A stretch of DNA of 64,000 nt, from positions 3,381,001 to 3,445,000 of the forward strand of contig NZ_CP012673.1 in NCBI RefSeq assembly GCF_002950945.1, in the 5' to 3' direction. Both the position numbers and the translations under genes were made by a program. The notes below the pieces were generated by a model that saw nothing but the letters and a program-made list of their open reading frames with translations, searched no databases and had not been told where the DNA came from. The DNA is from Sorangium cellulosum. GTDB taxonomy: Bacteria > Myxococcota_A > Polyangia > Polyangiales > Polyangiaceae. Shown piece after piece: positions 1-9,153 of the stretch (positions are counted from its first letter, which is position 1; every line of letters starts with the position of its first letter).

Positions 1-230
1 GATCTCAGGCGTTCGGCGCCGGGTTATCGCATCCTACCGAAACCTCGCGACCACCGCGTCGAGGTCGATCCAGCACATCACCTGCCGCTGCGCGTCCCAG
101 GCCCTGCCCGGCTCAATGTTGCGGGCGATGTCGAGCAATGCGCCTCGGCTCCTCGCCCACGGTGGGCGCGACGCTCCAGACGTGCTCCTTCGCCTCGATG
201 AGCTGGTAGCCCTCGGCATCCCGCTGCTCG

Positions 231-1142
231 ATGAAGTCGATCCGGTCGGTGCACATCCGGGCATGGCTCGCCGACATGCTCCGGAAGAACGCAGCGCCCG
301 GCCGCGGTCACAAGACGGCACCGAAGCGGAAGCTCGGCGAGCAGACGATCAAGAACACGCTGAACCTGCTGCGGTGCTGCCTCGACGCCGCCATGGAGGC
401 GGAGATCATCCCGGACAACCCAGCGAAGGAGGTGCACCTACCCGACAAGCCGCGAAGGTGCGGCAGACGTTCGATCCGTGGACCTACCTGCTGCCGGCCG
501 AGCAGGACCGGCTGGTCACGACGGAGGCGCCGCAGGGAGACCCCGACCTGCCTGACCTCGTCGCCTTCGCCCTGTGGACCGGCGTGCGCGAGGGCGAGCA
601 GTGGAATCTGGAGCTCCGCGACGTTCACGCCCACGAGGAGCACCCCTACGTCGTGATCCGCTTCGGCAAGCGGCGCGGCAGCCACTCGACGAAGAGCGGC
701 CGGATCCGCCGGGTGCCCCTGATGGGCCTCGCGTTCGACGCGACGTTGCGGCAACTGGAGCGGCTCGCGGCAGGCCGACCGAACGAGCACGCGCTGCTCT
801 GGCCGACGCTGCGCGGCGCGCGCCGGCAGGGCAAGGCGCCGCGGCACTGGTCCACGTTCCTGGAGGCGGCGGCGCTCGTTCCGGCCGAGCGGCACGAGGG
901 GCGCCCGGTCCCGCTGGCACGACCTCCGGCACACCTGCGCGTCGTCGCTGGTCTCCGGATGGCGCGGCAGGCGGTGGGCACTGGAGGAGATCAAGGAGCT
1001 CCTCGGGCACCGCTCGACCTCCACCACCCAGCGCTACGCCCACCTGGCCAAGAGCGCCTTGTACGAGGCCGCCCGGGAGATGGGCGTCGCCGGGCGATCG
1101 CCCTACGACTTCCGGGGCCGGCCGAGATCCTCAACTATTTCC
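231..1142 (+). pseudogene. Decayed tyrosine recombinase (phage-type integrase)
   Basis: This is a remnant of a site-specific tyrosine recombinase, which would cut and rejoin DNA for an integrated element. The core-binding part (IRAWLADML, then NTLNLLRCCLDAAMEAEIIPD) reads in the frame starting at 231. The frame changes near 445-460 to one carrying the first catalytic Arg (LWTGVREGE). It changes back near 880-903 to the frame with HDLRHT, the LGHRS histidine and the RYAHL tyrosine. All catalytic motifs survive, but two frameshifts break the gene. The N-terminal arm-binding domain is missing, because a stop lies just before 231. No stop follows soon after the C-terminus, so the end given is approximate. 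It sits directly beside tRNA-Arg, a typical integration target, so the rest of the element probably lay left of position 1. One or both frameshifts could be assembly errors. Confidence 0.75.
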
Positions 1143-1144
1143 AG

Positions 1145-1217
1145 CGCCCCCGAGACGACTCGAACGTCCGACCAACGGTTTAGGAAACCGCTGCTCTATC
1201 CACTGAGCTACGGGGGC
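1145..1217 (-). tRNA. tRNA-Arg (anticodon CCT)
   Basis: The minus strand folds as a 73-nt tRNA. The 7-bp acceptor stem is GCCCCCG/CGGGGGC. The D-arm contains AGCTCAGTGGATAGAGC. The anticodon stem-loop is GCGGT-TTCCTAA-ACCGT, giving anticodon CCT for AGG codons. The T-arm contains GTTCGAGTC. CCA is not encoded. The 3' end faces the decayed integrase, the usual geometry of an attachment site in a tRNA gene. Confidence 0.95.
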
Positions 1218-1509
1218 AAGAGGGCGCTACCGGCGCCGGACCCTGGCACACCTCGCCCCATGCTTCAAGTCAGATCCCCGGTCCGTGCCGCTCGCCCGGT
1301 TTGCTCTCGGCTCGCCCGTCGCTCCCTGCGCTTGCCGAGGCGCCATCCAGCAGCGCCGCCGGACCTCCGGGGGGATCGCGCCAGGCACGACGGGCGACGA
1401 GGCGGACGTGTGGCGGAGCGCGCGCCAGCTCAGCGAGGGGGATCGTGGCGCCGCGCCGGGACGAGGCTGGCTGCGTGGGGCGAAGGCGTTGCCGCTCCGC
1501 CGGAATCTT

Positions 1510-1599
1510 TCAACTGGACGGGCGTCCGGAGGCTCCGGGTTGAAGTTCAATTCAGCCAGGCGGCTGTCGACAGGCTCCGGTTTGAGTTTCAATTCAGCC
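1510..1599. repeat. Two-copy tandem repeat, 42-bp period
   Basis: The 27-bp cores at 1531-1557 and 1573-1599 differ at only three positions and share the ends GGCTCCGG and TTCAATTCAGCC. The sequence before each core also matches, at about 60%. The 42-bp period equals 14 codons and is open in both a plus and a minus frame (minus strand: AELKLKPEPVDSRLAELNF). It is either a fragment of a repeat-protein gene or an intergenic repeat. No other gene is convincing between 1218 and 1742. Confidence 0.6.
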
Positions 1600-1742
1600 G
1601 TCGCGCTGCGCGAGGAGTGACGCTGGACCAGGCGCCGCCTCCTCGCCGCCTCCACAGCCTCCGCGTCCTGTGCATCGGACACGGGACGCCACGACGGCCA
1701 CCCGCACGAGCCGACCTGGCCTGGAGTCCACCACCGCAGGCG

Positions 1743-2480
1743 CTACTTCTGGCACTCGATCAGGATGACCGGGGGGTCCTCGATCATGTCGCTCCAGAAC
1801 TCCTTGCCATCCCTTGCCTCGATCTCGGGGGGCACGACCAGGCCGTGCCACGTCACGGCGCGGAACCCGGCGGCCTTGAGCGCCTGCTCGTACGTCTCCT
1901 GGCAGAAGCAGCGGAACGTGATGTCAATCCAGGACCGCTCGTCGATTCGCAGCGCGAGGCCGACCGGATCGCCGTCGCCCACCGGCAGGGACACCTTGAA
2001 ATCGATGCCGTACTTGCGATACCTCGCGGCGTGGGGGGCCCACTTGCCGCAGTTCTCGTTGATCGTGACGAAGCGCTGGCCAGGCTTGAGGTTCTCGTAG
2101 ACGACCTGACCCATCCTCACGAGCGCGTCCGGCGACTCGGCGTAGTTCAGGAGGAAGACGGCGGTCACCAGATCGAACTCGCCGAGCTTTCCAAGCTGCT
2201 CCACGGCGCTGCAGACGTACTCGATCCCGAGCGGGCGCCGCTCCTCCTGGTCGCGGGCCAGACGGATCATCTCTTCAGAGATGTCCACCCCGACGGTGCG
2301 CCCCGCGCCGAGCTGCTTCAGCTTCCGGGTATTGAAGCCCTCTCCGCACGCGAGGTCGAGGACAGACATCCCGTCCACGGCCCCGAGCCGGCCTAACAGC
2401 GTGTGCTCGAATACGTCGAATGCCACGAGTCGCTTGGCCCTCTGGTATTCCTCGGCGATGGCATCGTACTGGGTCGGCAT
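1743..2480 (-). CDS. Class I SAM-dependent methyltransferase
   Basis: A 245-aa soluble Rossmann-fold methyltransferase. Motif I is LDLACGEGFNTRKL, followed by the acidic motif II in VGVDISEEMI and a motif III/IV stretch around EFDLVTAVFLLNY. The start at 2480 (MPTQYDAIAEEY) has GAGGA about 10 nt upstream and the usual family N-terminus, so in-frame codons further upstream are less likely. The acceptor cannot be read from sequence. It stands alone, with no pathway partner beside it. Related small-molecule methyltransferases of this layout act on natural products or quinones, but nothing here decides that. Confidence 0.85.
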   Translation of the reverse strand: MPTQYDAIAEEYQRAKRLVAFDVFEHTLLGRLGAVDGMSVLDLACGEGFNTRKLKQLGAGRTVGVDISEEMIRLARDQEERRPLGIEYVCSAVEQLGKLGEFDLVTAVFLLNYAESPDALVRMGQVVYENLKPGQRFVTINENCGKWAPHAARYRKYGIDFKVSLPVGDGDPVGLALRIDERSWIDITFRCFCQETYEQALKAAGFRAVTWHGLVVPPEIEARDGKEFWSDMIEDPPVILIECQK

Positions 2481-2641
2481 CGAAGGTCCTCGAAGGCATG
2501 AAGAAGAGCTCGGCATGCGCTGCGTTGTCGCGCCGTGCGCCTCAGCGCGCAAGCATCCTACACGCTGGCGTGGCGCGAGGCCACGGCCGCGACAGCCCTC
2601 TCGGCTGCGCGCTTGGCGTGCATCGCGGTGCTGACGAGGAT

Positions 2642-2872
2642 CAAAGAGCGAGGGAGTCGTTCAGGCGGGACGAGCGCGCAGCGGGCCTGTCCGACAAGGC
2701 GCGCTGGAAGGCGCTGCGCGCGCTCGCTCGGGGCGGCGAGCGGAAGTTCAACGACGGCCCGGGCGCGACGCTGCTGGACGCGCATGCGGTGAAGGCGATG
2801 GCCGCGGCGGGGAAGACGCGGGAGTTCTGCGATCTGGTGGTGCAGCTGCTTAAGGCGTTTCTCGCCGGTTGA
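2642..2872 (+). pseudogene. Possible 3' remnant of an unknown gene
   Basis: About 75 codons in one plus frame read like a real protein C-terminus, ending LLDAHAVKAMAAAGKTRE and VVQLLKAFLAG before a TGA. Third codon positions are almost all G or C, as in neighbouring genes. I see no plausible start with a ribosome site, and the upstream part of the frame overlaps the methyltransferase antisense. I do not recognise the family. It may be a relic, a small gene with an unusual start, or chance. Confidence 0.3.
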
Positions 2873-2906
2873 GCTGCCATGCAGGGCGTGCACGCCCGGG
2901 AGCCGT

Positions 2907-3272
2907 TCACCCCGTCGCGCGCTCGGCCCGCTGTCTCGCCCGCTCCAGGTCCTCGTCGCTCGGCATGGCCGGCGTGTTGTCGCGCCGATCGCCTTCCTGT
3001 TCCGCGGCGAGCCCCGGACCCATCCCGGGGCGGAACTGCGCCTCGGCGAGCGACCGCGGCCGGCTGGTCGGCGTCGCCGGCTTCAGCGCCGGCGGCTCGA
3101 GCTGCGACGAGCGAACCGCCTCCGGCTCGATCGGCACCCCCGGCCCGGGTGTCTGCGGCAGCGGGGCGGACCCATCCGGCACCGGAGCCGCTTCATTGCG
3201 CTCCAGCGGCGCGCCGCCGGTCCTGGGCTCCATGGCGCCCGGCTCCCCTGCGTTCGATTGATTCCAGCTCAT
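2907..3272 (-). CDS. Hypothetical proline-rich disordered protein (121 aa)
   Basis: The start (MSWNQSNAGEPGAMEP) follows a perfect AGGAGG five bases upstream, which is strong evidence that the frame is translated. The product is rich in Pro, Glu and Gly with no membrane segment or signal peptide. It ends in a charged stretch (SDEDLERARQRAERATG) that may form a short helix. I recognise no domain. It is probably intrinsically disordered and cytoplasmic. The 290 bp between it and the kinase gene hold nothing recognisable. Confidence 0.6.
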   Translation of the reverse strand: MSWNQSNAGEPGAMEPRTGGAPLERNEAAPVPDGSAPLPQTPGPGVPIEPEAVRSSQLEPPALKPATPTSRPRSLAEAQFRPGMGPGLAAEQEGDRRDNTPAMPSDEDLERARQRAERATG

Positions 3273-3562
3273 ACAACCTCCTGAGAGGCGCACCTGGGAC
3301 CGTGAGGCCACCATCGCCAGTGTGGCTCTTTGCCTCATCGCGCCCCCTGCCGTCGGCAGCCTCCGCTGCACGCCATGGATTGAGCTACTCCTCCGAGGCC
3401 CCGTGTGTGTCGTTGGGCTCAGCGAAGAGAGCACCACGACCGGATCCGTTCGATGGACTACAGGCCCCGTGGGGGAGCGCTCGCCGCGCGACGGGAGCTC
3501 CCCCAGGCGCCGCTCAGCTCGGCACGGCCTCCACCAGCCGACCGTTCACCCCGCTCCCGGTC

Positions 3563-4405
3563 TCATGGCGCGACGAGCTCAACCTGCGTCTCGCTCGGAT
3601 CGATCCCGCGCAGCACCGCCGCCCCGTGCGCCCCTGCGCGGCGGCACCCCTCCTCGACGGAGAGCCCGTGGGCCAGAAAGAAGGTGAGGGCCCCGGCGAA
3701 GCTGTCGCCGGCGCCGTAATCCCCGACAACCCTGTCCGGCGCCGGCGGCGCATCGATCAGCTCGGTCCCCCCTCGCCGGAACACGCGGACAGGCCGCGGT
3801 CCATCGGTGAGCACCAGCGCTCCAGGGCAGGGATCGTACGTGTCGAGCGCCGCGTTCTCGCGCGGATCCGCGACGCTGCCGAGGATCACGTCCGGCGCCA
3901 CCGCCGCCGCCCGGAGCACCGCGCTCCGGCGGGCCGTGACCACGAGCCGCCGCGCGGCGCGCGCGAGGCGCAGGCTCTCGGGGTCGGCGCCGGTGAAGTA
4001 CACGGCGTCGCAGCCGGCCAGGATCGACCACGGCAAAGGATCCGTCGCCGCCGGCTGGAGCGGGCTCTCGGTGACGAAGATCGTGCGGCGGCCCTCCGGG
4101 TCGACCACGATCACCACGCGCGGATGGTCCACGGCGCGCACCGCGGCGTGTACGTGGACGCGCCCCGGCGCGACCCGGAGGCGCGCCTCGACGGCCCGCG
4201 CCGCCTCGTCGCGCCCGATCGCCGTGAACAGGTGGATCTCGGCGTCGCTCCGGCAGAGCTGCGCGAAGGCGAGGCCGCCGCCCCCGCCCGCCAGGAAGCG
4301 CGTCTCGCGCAGGTGGAGGATGTCCCCGGGTCGCAGGAGGCCCTCGATACGTCCGAGCGTCACGTGCTCGACGTGGCCGACGACGGCGATGCGCGGCGCT
4401 GTCAT
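3563..4405 (-). CDS. PfkB-family carbohydrate kinase
   Basis: A 280-aa ribokinase-type kinase that would phosphorylate a sugar or nucleoside in the cytoplasm using ATP. The N-terminal strand IAVVGHVEHVTLG is followed by FLAGGGGGLAFAQL, the glycine-rich substrate lid region. The catalytic signature GDYGAGDSFAGALTF lies near the C-terminus, with Asp in GAGD as the expected base. Starts at 4405 (MTAPRIAVVG) and 4417 (MSRGMTAP) are both possible; neither has a strong ribosome site. It is divergent from the sugar porter at 4552 and near a mannanase, so a sugar-use role is likely. Substrate is not readable. Confidence 0.8.
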   Translation of the reverse strand: MTAPRIAVVGHVEHVTLGRIEGLLRPGDILHLRETRFLAGGGGGLAFAQLCRSDAEIHLFTAIGRDEAARAVEARLRVAPGRVHVHAAVRAVDHPRVVIVVDPEGRRTIFVTESPLQPAATDPLPWSILAGCDAVYFTGADPESLRLARAARRLVVTARRSAVLRAAAVAPDVILGSVADPRENAALDTYDPCPGALVLTDGPRPVRVFRRGGTELIDAPPAPDRVVGDYGAGDSFAGALTFFLAHGLSVEEGCRRAGAHGAAVLRGIDPSETQVELVAP

Positions 4406-4440
4406 ACCGCGCGACATACCACGGCCCGGTCCCGCCGAGC

Positions 4441-4498
4441 GCGCGCCAGCCGGGCGCACGCGGCCCGGAGCGCGCCAGCCGGGCGCACGCGGCCCGGA
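4441..4498. repeat. Perfect tandem repeat, 2 x 29 bp
   Basis: A 29-bp unit starting GCGCGCCAGCCGGGCGCACG is repeated exactly at 4441-4469 and 4470-4498. It lies in the 146-bp divergent region between the PfkB kinase and the MFS porter. It may be a duplicated regulator site or slippage in GC-rich DNA. Confidence 0.85.
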
Positions 4499-4551
4499 AC
4501 GCCGCCGAGGCGCCCGCCGCACCCCGGCACACTTCGTGGTTCACCGGGCGC

Positions 4552-5970
4552 ATGGGAGAGCCCGCCGTGCAGCCGGGAGACGGCCCCGGCGAGAAGCACA
4601 CACCCACCACCCGGGTCGCGCTCCTCGCGTCCGTGGCCGCGCTCGGCGGCTTCCTGTTCGGGTTCGACACCGCCGTGGTCAACGGCGCCGTCGGCGCGCT
4701 GGAGAAGGTGTTCTCTGCGGACGCGGCCGCGGTCGGCCTCTCGGTGTCCTCGGCGCTGCTCGGCGCGGCCGCCGGCGCGGTGCTCGCGGGCAGGCTGGCC
4801 GACCGCCACGGCCGGACGCGGACCATGGTGGCGACCGCGCTGCTCTTCGTCGCCAGCGCGGCGGGCTCGGGGGCGGCGATGTCGCCCTGGGGCTTCAGCG
4901 CGTGGCGGGCGCTCGGCGGCGTCGCCATCGGCGCGGCCAGCGTCGTCGCCCCGGCGTACATCGCGGAGATCGCGCCGGCTCACCTGCGCGGCCGCCTCGG
5001 ATCGCTCCAGCAGCTCGCGATTGTCGTCGGCATCTTCGTCGCCCTGCTCGGCGATTACACCATCGCGAGCGCCGCGGGCTCGGCGACGAGCCCGCTCTGG
5101 CTCGGCGCGAGCGCGTGGCGGTGGATGTTCTGGAGCGCGATCCCTCCCGCGGTGCTCTACGGGATCGGCTCGCTCCTGATCCCCGAGTCCCCGCGCTACC
5201 TCGTGGCGAAAGGGCGCATGGACGAGGCGCTCGCCGTGCTCCGCGGCCTGCTCGGCGCCTCGGCCGCCGCCGCGAAGCTCCGCGACGTCCACCGGACGCT
5301 CTCGTCCGAGCGCCGCCCCAGGCTCGCCGACCTGCGAGGGCCCTCCGGACTGCTGCCCATCGTCTGGATCGGCGTCGGCCTCTCGGCGTTCCAGCAGCTC
5401 GTGGGCATCAACGTCATCTTCTATTACTCGAGCGTCCTCTGGCAGGCCGTCGGGTTCTCCGAGCGGAGCTCCCTCGCCATCACGGTGATCACCGGCGTCA
5501 CGAACATCGCGACCACCCTCGTCGCCATCGCGACCGTCGACCGCGTCGGGCGCAGGCCGCTGCTCCTCGCGGGCTCCGTCGGCATGACACTCACGCTCGG
5601 CGCCATGGCGGTCGTGTTCGGCACGGCCGGCGTCGACGCCGCCAGTAACCCCGTCCTGAGGGGCGCCGCCGGCCCCGTCGCGCTGCTCTCGGCCAACCTC
5701 TATGTCTTCTGCTTCGGGGCCTCCTGGGGGCCGGTGACGTGGGTGCTGCTCGGGGAGATGTTCAACAACCGCATCCGCGCCCTCGCCCTCTCGATCGCGG
5801 CCGCCGCGCAATGGCTGGCGAACTTCCTCGTGAGCGCGACCTTCCCCGCGCTGAAGCTGGCCGGACTGGGCGTCGCTTACGGGCTCTACACCGCCGCCGC
5901 GGCCGCCTCGCTGGCGTTCGTCGTCGCCTTCATCCCCGAAACGAAGGGCAAGGAGCTCGAGGACATGTGA
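4552..5970 (+). CDS. MFS sugar porter (XylE/GalP type)
   Basis: A 472-aa, 12-helix inner-membrane transporter that would take up a hexose or pentose, probably by proton symport. Sugar-porter signatures are all present. GGFLFGFDTAVVNGA is in helix 1. GRLADRHGRTR lies in the helix 2-3 loop. PESPRYL comes before the central loop. GINVIFYYSS is in helix 7 and VDRVGRRPLL in the helix 8-9 loop. PETKGKELE is at the C-terminus. Length is normal. It is divergent from the PfkB kinase and about 220 bp upstream of a GH26 mannanase on the same strand, so the three may form a mannan/mannose uptake and entry route. Confidence 0.9.
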   Translation: MGEPAVQPGDGPGEKHTPTTRVALLASVAALGGFLFGFDTAVVNGAVGALEKVFSADAAAVGLSVSSALLGAAAGAVLAGRLADRHGRTRTMVATALLFVASAAGSGAAMSPWGFSAWRALGGVAIGAASVVAPAYIAEIAPAHLRGRLGSLQQLAIVVGIFVALLGDYTIASAAGSATSPLWLGASAWRWMFWSAIPPAVLYGIGSLLIPESPRYLVAKGRMDEALAVLRGLLGASAAAAKLRDVHRTLSSERRPRLADLRGPSGLLPIVWIGVGLSAFQQLVGINVIFYYSSVLWQAVGFSERSSLAITVITGVTNIATTLVAIATVDRVGRRPLLLAGSVGMTLTLGAMAVVFGTAGVDAASNPVLRGAAGPVALLSANLYVFCFGASWGPVTWVLLGEMFNNRIRALALSIAAAAQWLANFLVSATFPALKLAGLGVAYGLYTAAAAASLAFVVAFIPETKGKELEDM

Positions 5971-6080
5971 TGTCCCCGGGCGAGGCGCGAGCAGGGGATC
6001 CACCGAGCGCCCCGCCGCCGGCCGGCGCGGCGACCGACGTCGACCAACCCGGCGCGGCACCTCGCCTTTTTACTTGGCTG

Positions 6081-6107
6081 TTGACACTGAACCGCTTAAG
6101 CGGTTCA
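6081..6107 (+). promoter_or_regulatory. Promoter -35 and perfect 20-bp palindromic operator
   Basis: A consensus TTGACA lies at 6081-6086. Two bases later, at 6088-6107, is a perfect 20-bp palindrome (TGAACCGCTT followed by its exact complement). The palindrome fills the spacer, so a bound protein would block RNA polymerase. Its ACCGC/GCGGT half-sites resemble LacI-family operators, but no regulator gene is adjacent. It lies 85 bp before the mannanase start. The -10 is not clear. Confidence 0.65.
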
Positions 6108-6192
6108 CTGATTTCTGTTCCTTGCACTTTCACAGGGCCGGGTCCCTGGCGATGTTTCCCTGGCGGCCCGGAACAGTCGCAGGAAAGAACCC

Positions 6193-8076
6193 ATGAAGTC
6201 TATCCAGCTCACTTCGCGCTTCTCTGCCGCATTGATCATGTGCTTGACCGCCGCGTGCGGCGGCTCCTCGGACGACACCCCCCCGCCGGGAGACACACCG
6301 CCGGGAGACACGCCGCCCGGGGACACGCCGCCGGTGGACATGCCGCCGGTGGACACGCCGCCCGGGGACATGCCGCCGGGGGATGAGGATCCGCCGCCGG
6401 CCACGCCGAGGACCGAGCTGCTCGACGATCTCCGGAACGCGTCGAAGGCCGGCAAGTTCCGGTTCGGGCAGGAGAACGGCATCCTGTGGGGGATGTACGA
6501 TCCGGACACGACGAAGTTCGTGGGGACCGACACCTGGTTCTGGAACTTCGCGTCCCCGGCCAGCAATGGCGAGCGGGCCTGGACGTCGGACGCCGCGGCC
6601 GTCGTGGGGAAGAACCCCGGGCTGCTCGGCCTCTCCCTCGACGCGATGGTCTTCGACCCGGTCCCCTGGAATCGCCGGGCGGTCTTCGCGAAGTCGGCGG
6701 TCTATACCCTGGAGCAGCCGGGCGGCATCGTGACCATGGACTGGCACACGCCCTCGTGCGACTACGACATCACCCGCTCCGATTTCGCGGCCGACATCGC
6801 GACGCCGCTCGCGACCGTGTCGGTCGACGGCGTCGACGTCCCGATCCACGCCGCGGGCGGCGGCAACCCGTTCTATGCCGAGGCGGGCTACTCGCGCTCC
6901 ATCGAAGGCCGCGCGGACATCCCGGAGGGCCTGACGTGCATCTGCAAGATTGCCAATGACGTGCCGATCGAGAACGGCACCCACGCCGGGCTCTCGGCGC
7001 GCACGTGGCTCGTGGCCCACGCGAAGTACGTCGCCCAGTTCTTCCGCGAGAACGGGCTCGCCGGCAAGCCGATCATCCTGAGGCCGTTCCACGAGCACAC
7101 CGGCGGCTGGTTCTGGTGGGGGCAGCCTTACTGGAACTGCGAGGGGCTGCTCGGCGGCCAGCCGGCCGTCACCGGGCCCGACGCGTACCGCGCCGCATAC
7201 CGCACCTTCGCCGAGACCCTCCGCAAAGAGCCGGGGATGGAGAACATCATCTTCGCGTACTCGACCGACAAGCTGAGGCCGCTCACCAACAGGACGGTGT
7301 CGGCCGCCGAGAAGAAGATCAGGGATCCGGAAGGCTTCGCCCGCGACCTGCTCCGCGCCCGCCTCGTCGAGGAGCTCTCCGCGATCGGCGCGGCGTACGA
7401 GAGCCCGCCCGCCCAGGCGATCCTCGATCACAACGGCGCGCCGCCGTCCAGCCTGCTCGAGGCGTACTACCTCGAGGCGTACCCCGGCGACGACCTGATC
7501 GACCTCGTCGGCGTCGATCTCTATTATCCGGTCGAGCGCGCGGCGACGCCGGCCGATCTCGAGGACATGAAGTCGTTCGCAGGCGCCGTCGCGGCGGTCG
7601 CCGAGGCCCACGACAAGGTCCACGCGCTGACGGAGACGGGCACGTACCGGATGAACCTGCTCCACCGGGTGAGCCAGTGGACGTCGGGCGGCACGCTCGC
7701 GCTGTACCCGGCGGCCTACGTGAGCGAGTGGCACGACAAGCTGTTCGATCAGAGCCTGAAGGCAGAGTTCCTGTCGAACTACGGCCTCATCGGGGCGTCC
7801 GCCGTCGCGCTCTCCGCGGCCGAGGTCGCGGGCATGTTCCCGGGGGCGGGGCAGGGCAAGGTCACGGAGGACTGGTACAACGAGCACCTCCTCGAGATCG
7901 CGAAGAGCAGCGGCGTCTCCTACGTGCTGACGTGGCAGACCTACTTCCACGGCGAGGGCGCTGACGCCAAGCCCTCTTACTACTACGTTCCGTTCCCGGG
8001 CCACCCCGAGGAAGAGAACTTCCGCCGCTTCGCGGAGGACCCCGCGGCCTGCTTCGACGGCGCCACCTGCGAGTAG
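6193..8076 (+). CDS. GH26 beta-mannanase, secreted lipoprotein
   Basis: A 627-aa lipoprotein predicted to cut beta-1,4-mannan outside the cell. The signal peptide ends at a Cys at residue 22 (MCLTAAC). A linker of PPGDT/PPVDM repeats follows at residues 28-65. The GH26 catalytic domain begins near residue 75. Its hallmark RPFHEHTGGWFWWG carries the acid/base Glu301, and ALTETG carries the nucleophile Glu481. AGGA sits about 8 nt before the ATG. The palindrome upstream suggests sugar-dependent repression. GH26 also contains xylanase and lichenase members, so mannan specificity is likely but not proven. Confidence 0.88.
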   Translation: MKSIQLTSRFSAALIMCLTAACGGSSDDTPPPGDTPPGDTPPGDTPPVDMPPVDTPPGDMPPGDEDPPPATPRTELLDDLRNASKAGKFRFGQENGILWGMYDPDTTKFVGTDTWFWNFASPASNGERAWTSDAAAVVGKNPGLLGLSLDAMVFDPVPWNRRAVFAKSAVYTLEQPGGIVTMDWHTPSCDYDITRSDFAADIATPLATVSVDGVDVPIHAAGGGNPFYAEAGYSRSIEGRADIPEGLTCICKIANDVPIENGTHAGLSARTWLVAHAKYVAQFFRENGLAGKPIILRPFHEHTGGWFWWGQPYWNCEGLLGGQPAVTGPDAYRAAYRTFAETLRKEPGMENIIFAYSTDKLRPLTNRTVSAAEKKIRDPEGFARDLLRARLVEELSAIGAAYESPPAQAILDHNGAPPSSLLEAYYLEAYPGDDLIDLVGVDLYYPVERAATPADLEDMKSFAGAVAAVAEAHDKVHALTETGTYRMNLLHRVSQWTSGGTLALYPAAYVSEWHDKLFDQSLKAEFLSNYGLIGASAVALSAAEVAGMFPGAGQGKVTEDWYNEHLLEIAKSSGVSYVLTWQTYFHGEGADAKPSYYYVPFPGHPEEENFRRFAEDPAACFDGATCE

Positions 8077-8217
8077 GCGTCGCAGCGACAGCGGCGCGGC
8101 AGGCAACTCCCCACCAACCCAGCTCGTCCAGCGCCGGCGCGTGCGCAAGCGCGCCGCGCCGCTCGGCCTCTGTTCGTTCGCGCTGCCGTCGATGCCGGCG
8201 CCCGCCTGGGGCGGGGT

Positions 8218-9153
8218 TCAGGCTCCGCCGCTCGAGGCGGCGGCCTTTCTCCCCGAGACGAGGTAAGTGATCGCGCCGCCGGCGCTCGAGTACGTGCCCT
8301 CGGCGATCGCCTCCGCCCTCCGGCGTGACGCCGCCATCGCCGCCGCCCATGCGCCCTCGAAGGAGCGCTCCTCGCCGCCCCCGGCGATGAAATAACGGAG
8401 CGTGTCCGCCCGGCTCCAGATCCAGAACTCGCGGCGGGCGAAGTCGGAGATCTCCTCGACGGTCGCGCGTTGCTCCGCGGAGGTATAGGGAGGCAGCACC
8501 AGGCTCGCCTTGTCATTGAGGTGCACCTGGATGTCGGTGAGCCCGCGCTCGGCGAAGAGCGCGGGGAGGAGCTCGCCGATCGAGTTGTGCCCCTCTCCCA
8601 GCGCGGCTTTGCCCCGCTCGCATAGGAGCTGCATGTGGACGAGCGCGAGGACCTGGTCCACCGGCGCGTGCACCATCGCCGCGTTGAGCAGGGTGTCGGC
8701 CACGTTGTTCGGCTCGGCGACGGCAACCAGTCCGCCCGGCTTCACGACGCGGATCATGTCGGCGAGCATGACGCCCGGGTCCGCGGCGTGGATCAGCACC
8801 GTCTGGCACGTCACCAGGTCGAAGCGGTCGCGCTCGAACGGCAGCTGCTCGGCGACCCCGACCTGGTAGCGGAACCGCTCGGCCTCCCCGCGCGCCGCCG
8901 CGCGCTCTGCGGCCTTGGCGACCCAGAACGGGTCGCGATCGACGCCCGTGATGCGCGCCTCCCCGGGCAACACGCCGCCGAGCACGCGCCCCCAGTGCCC
9001 GACGCCGCACCCGACGTCGAGGACCTCGCGGACCTGGTCGAGGCGCCACCGCCGCGCGAGCAGCGCGACGTAATCGGGGTTCCACCAGTTATCGCGCGTG
9101 TCGCCGAAGTACTCGGCCGAATGCGACGGGTGCTCGACGAACTCGTTTCCCAT
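8218..9153 (-). CDS. Class I SAM-dependent methyltransferase
   Basis: A 311-aa methyltransferase with motif I LDVGCGVGHWGRVLGG near residue 45, the acidic loop ITGVDRDPFW, the FDLVTCQTVLIH stretch and the post-motif VVKPGGLVAVAEPN. A longer C-terminal part (from about residue 200) may shape the acceptor site. The target is not readable. It lies 118 bp downstream of the hydrolase gene on the same strand, so the two may be cotranscribed. It is not closely similar by eye to the methyltransferase at 1743-2480. Confidence 0.85.
   Translation of the reverse strand: MGNEFVEHPSHSAEYFGDTRDNWWNPDYVALLARRWRLDQVREVLDVGCGVGHWGRVLGGVLPGEARITGVDRDPFWVAKAAERAAARGEAERFRYQVGVAEQLPFERDRFDLVTCQTVLIHAADPGVMLADMIRVVKPGGLVAVAEPNNVADTLLNAAMVHAPVDQVLALVHMQLLCERGKAALGEGHNSIGELLPALFAERGLTDIQVHLNDKASLVLPPYTSAEQRATVEEISDFARREFWIWSRADTLRYFIAGGGEERSFEGAWAAAMAASRRRAEAIAEGTYSSAGGAITYLVSGRKAAASSGGA

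Noticed and set aside
34..321. A minus-strand gene fragment reading DFIEQRDAEGYQLIEAKEHV left of the integrase
   Set aside because: The short stretch looks plausible but is cut by a stop and overlaps the integrase start; there is too little to call.
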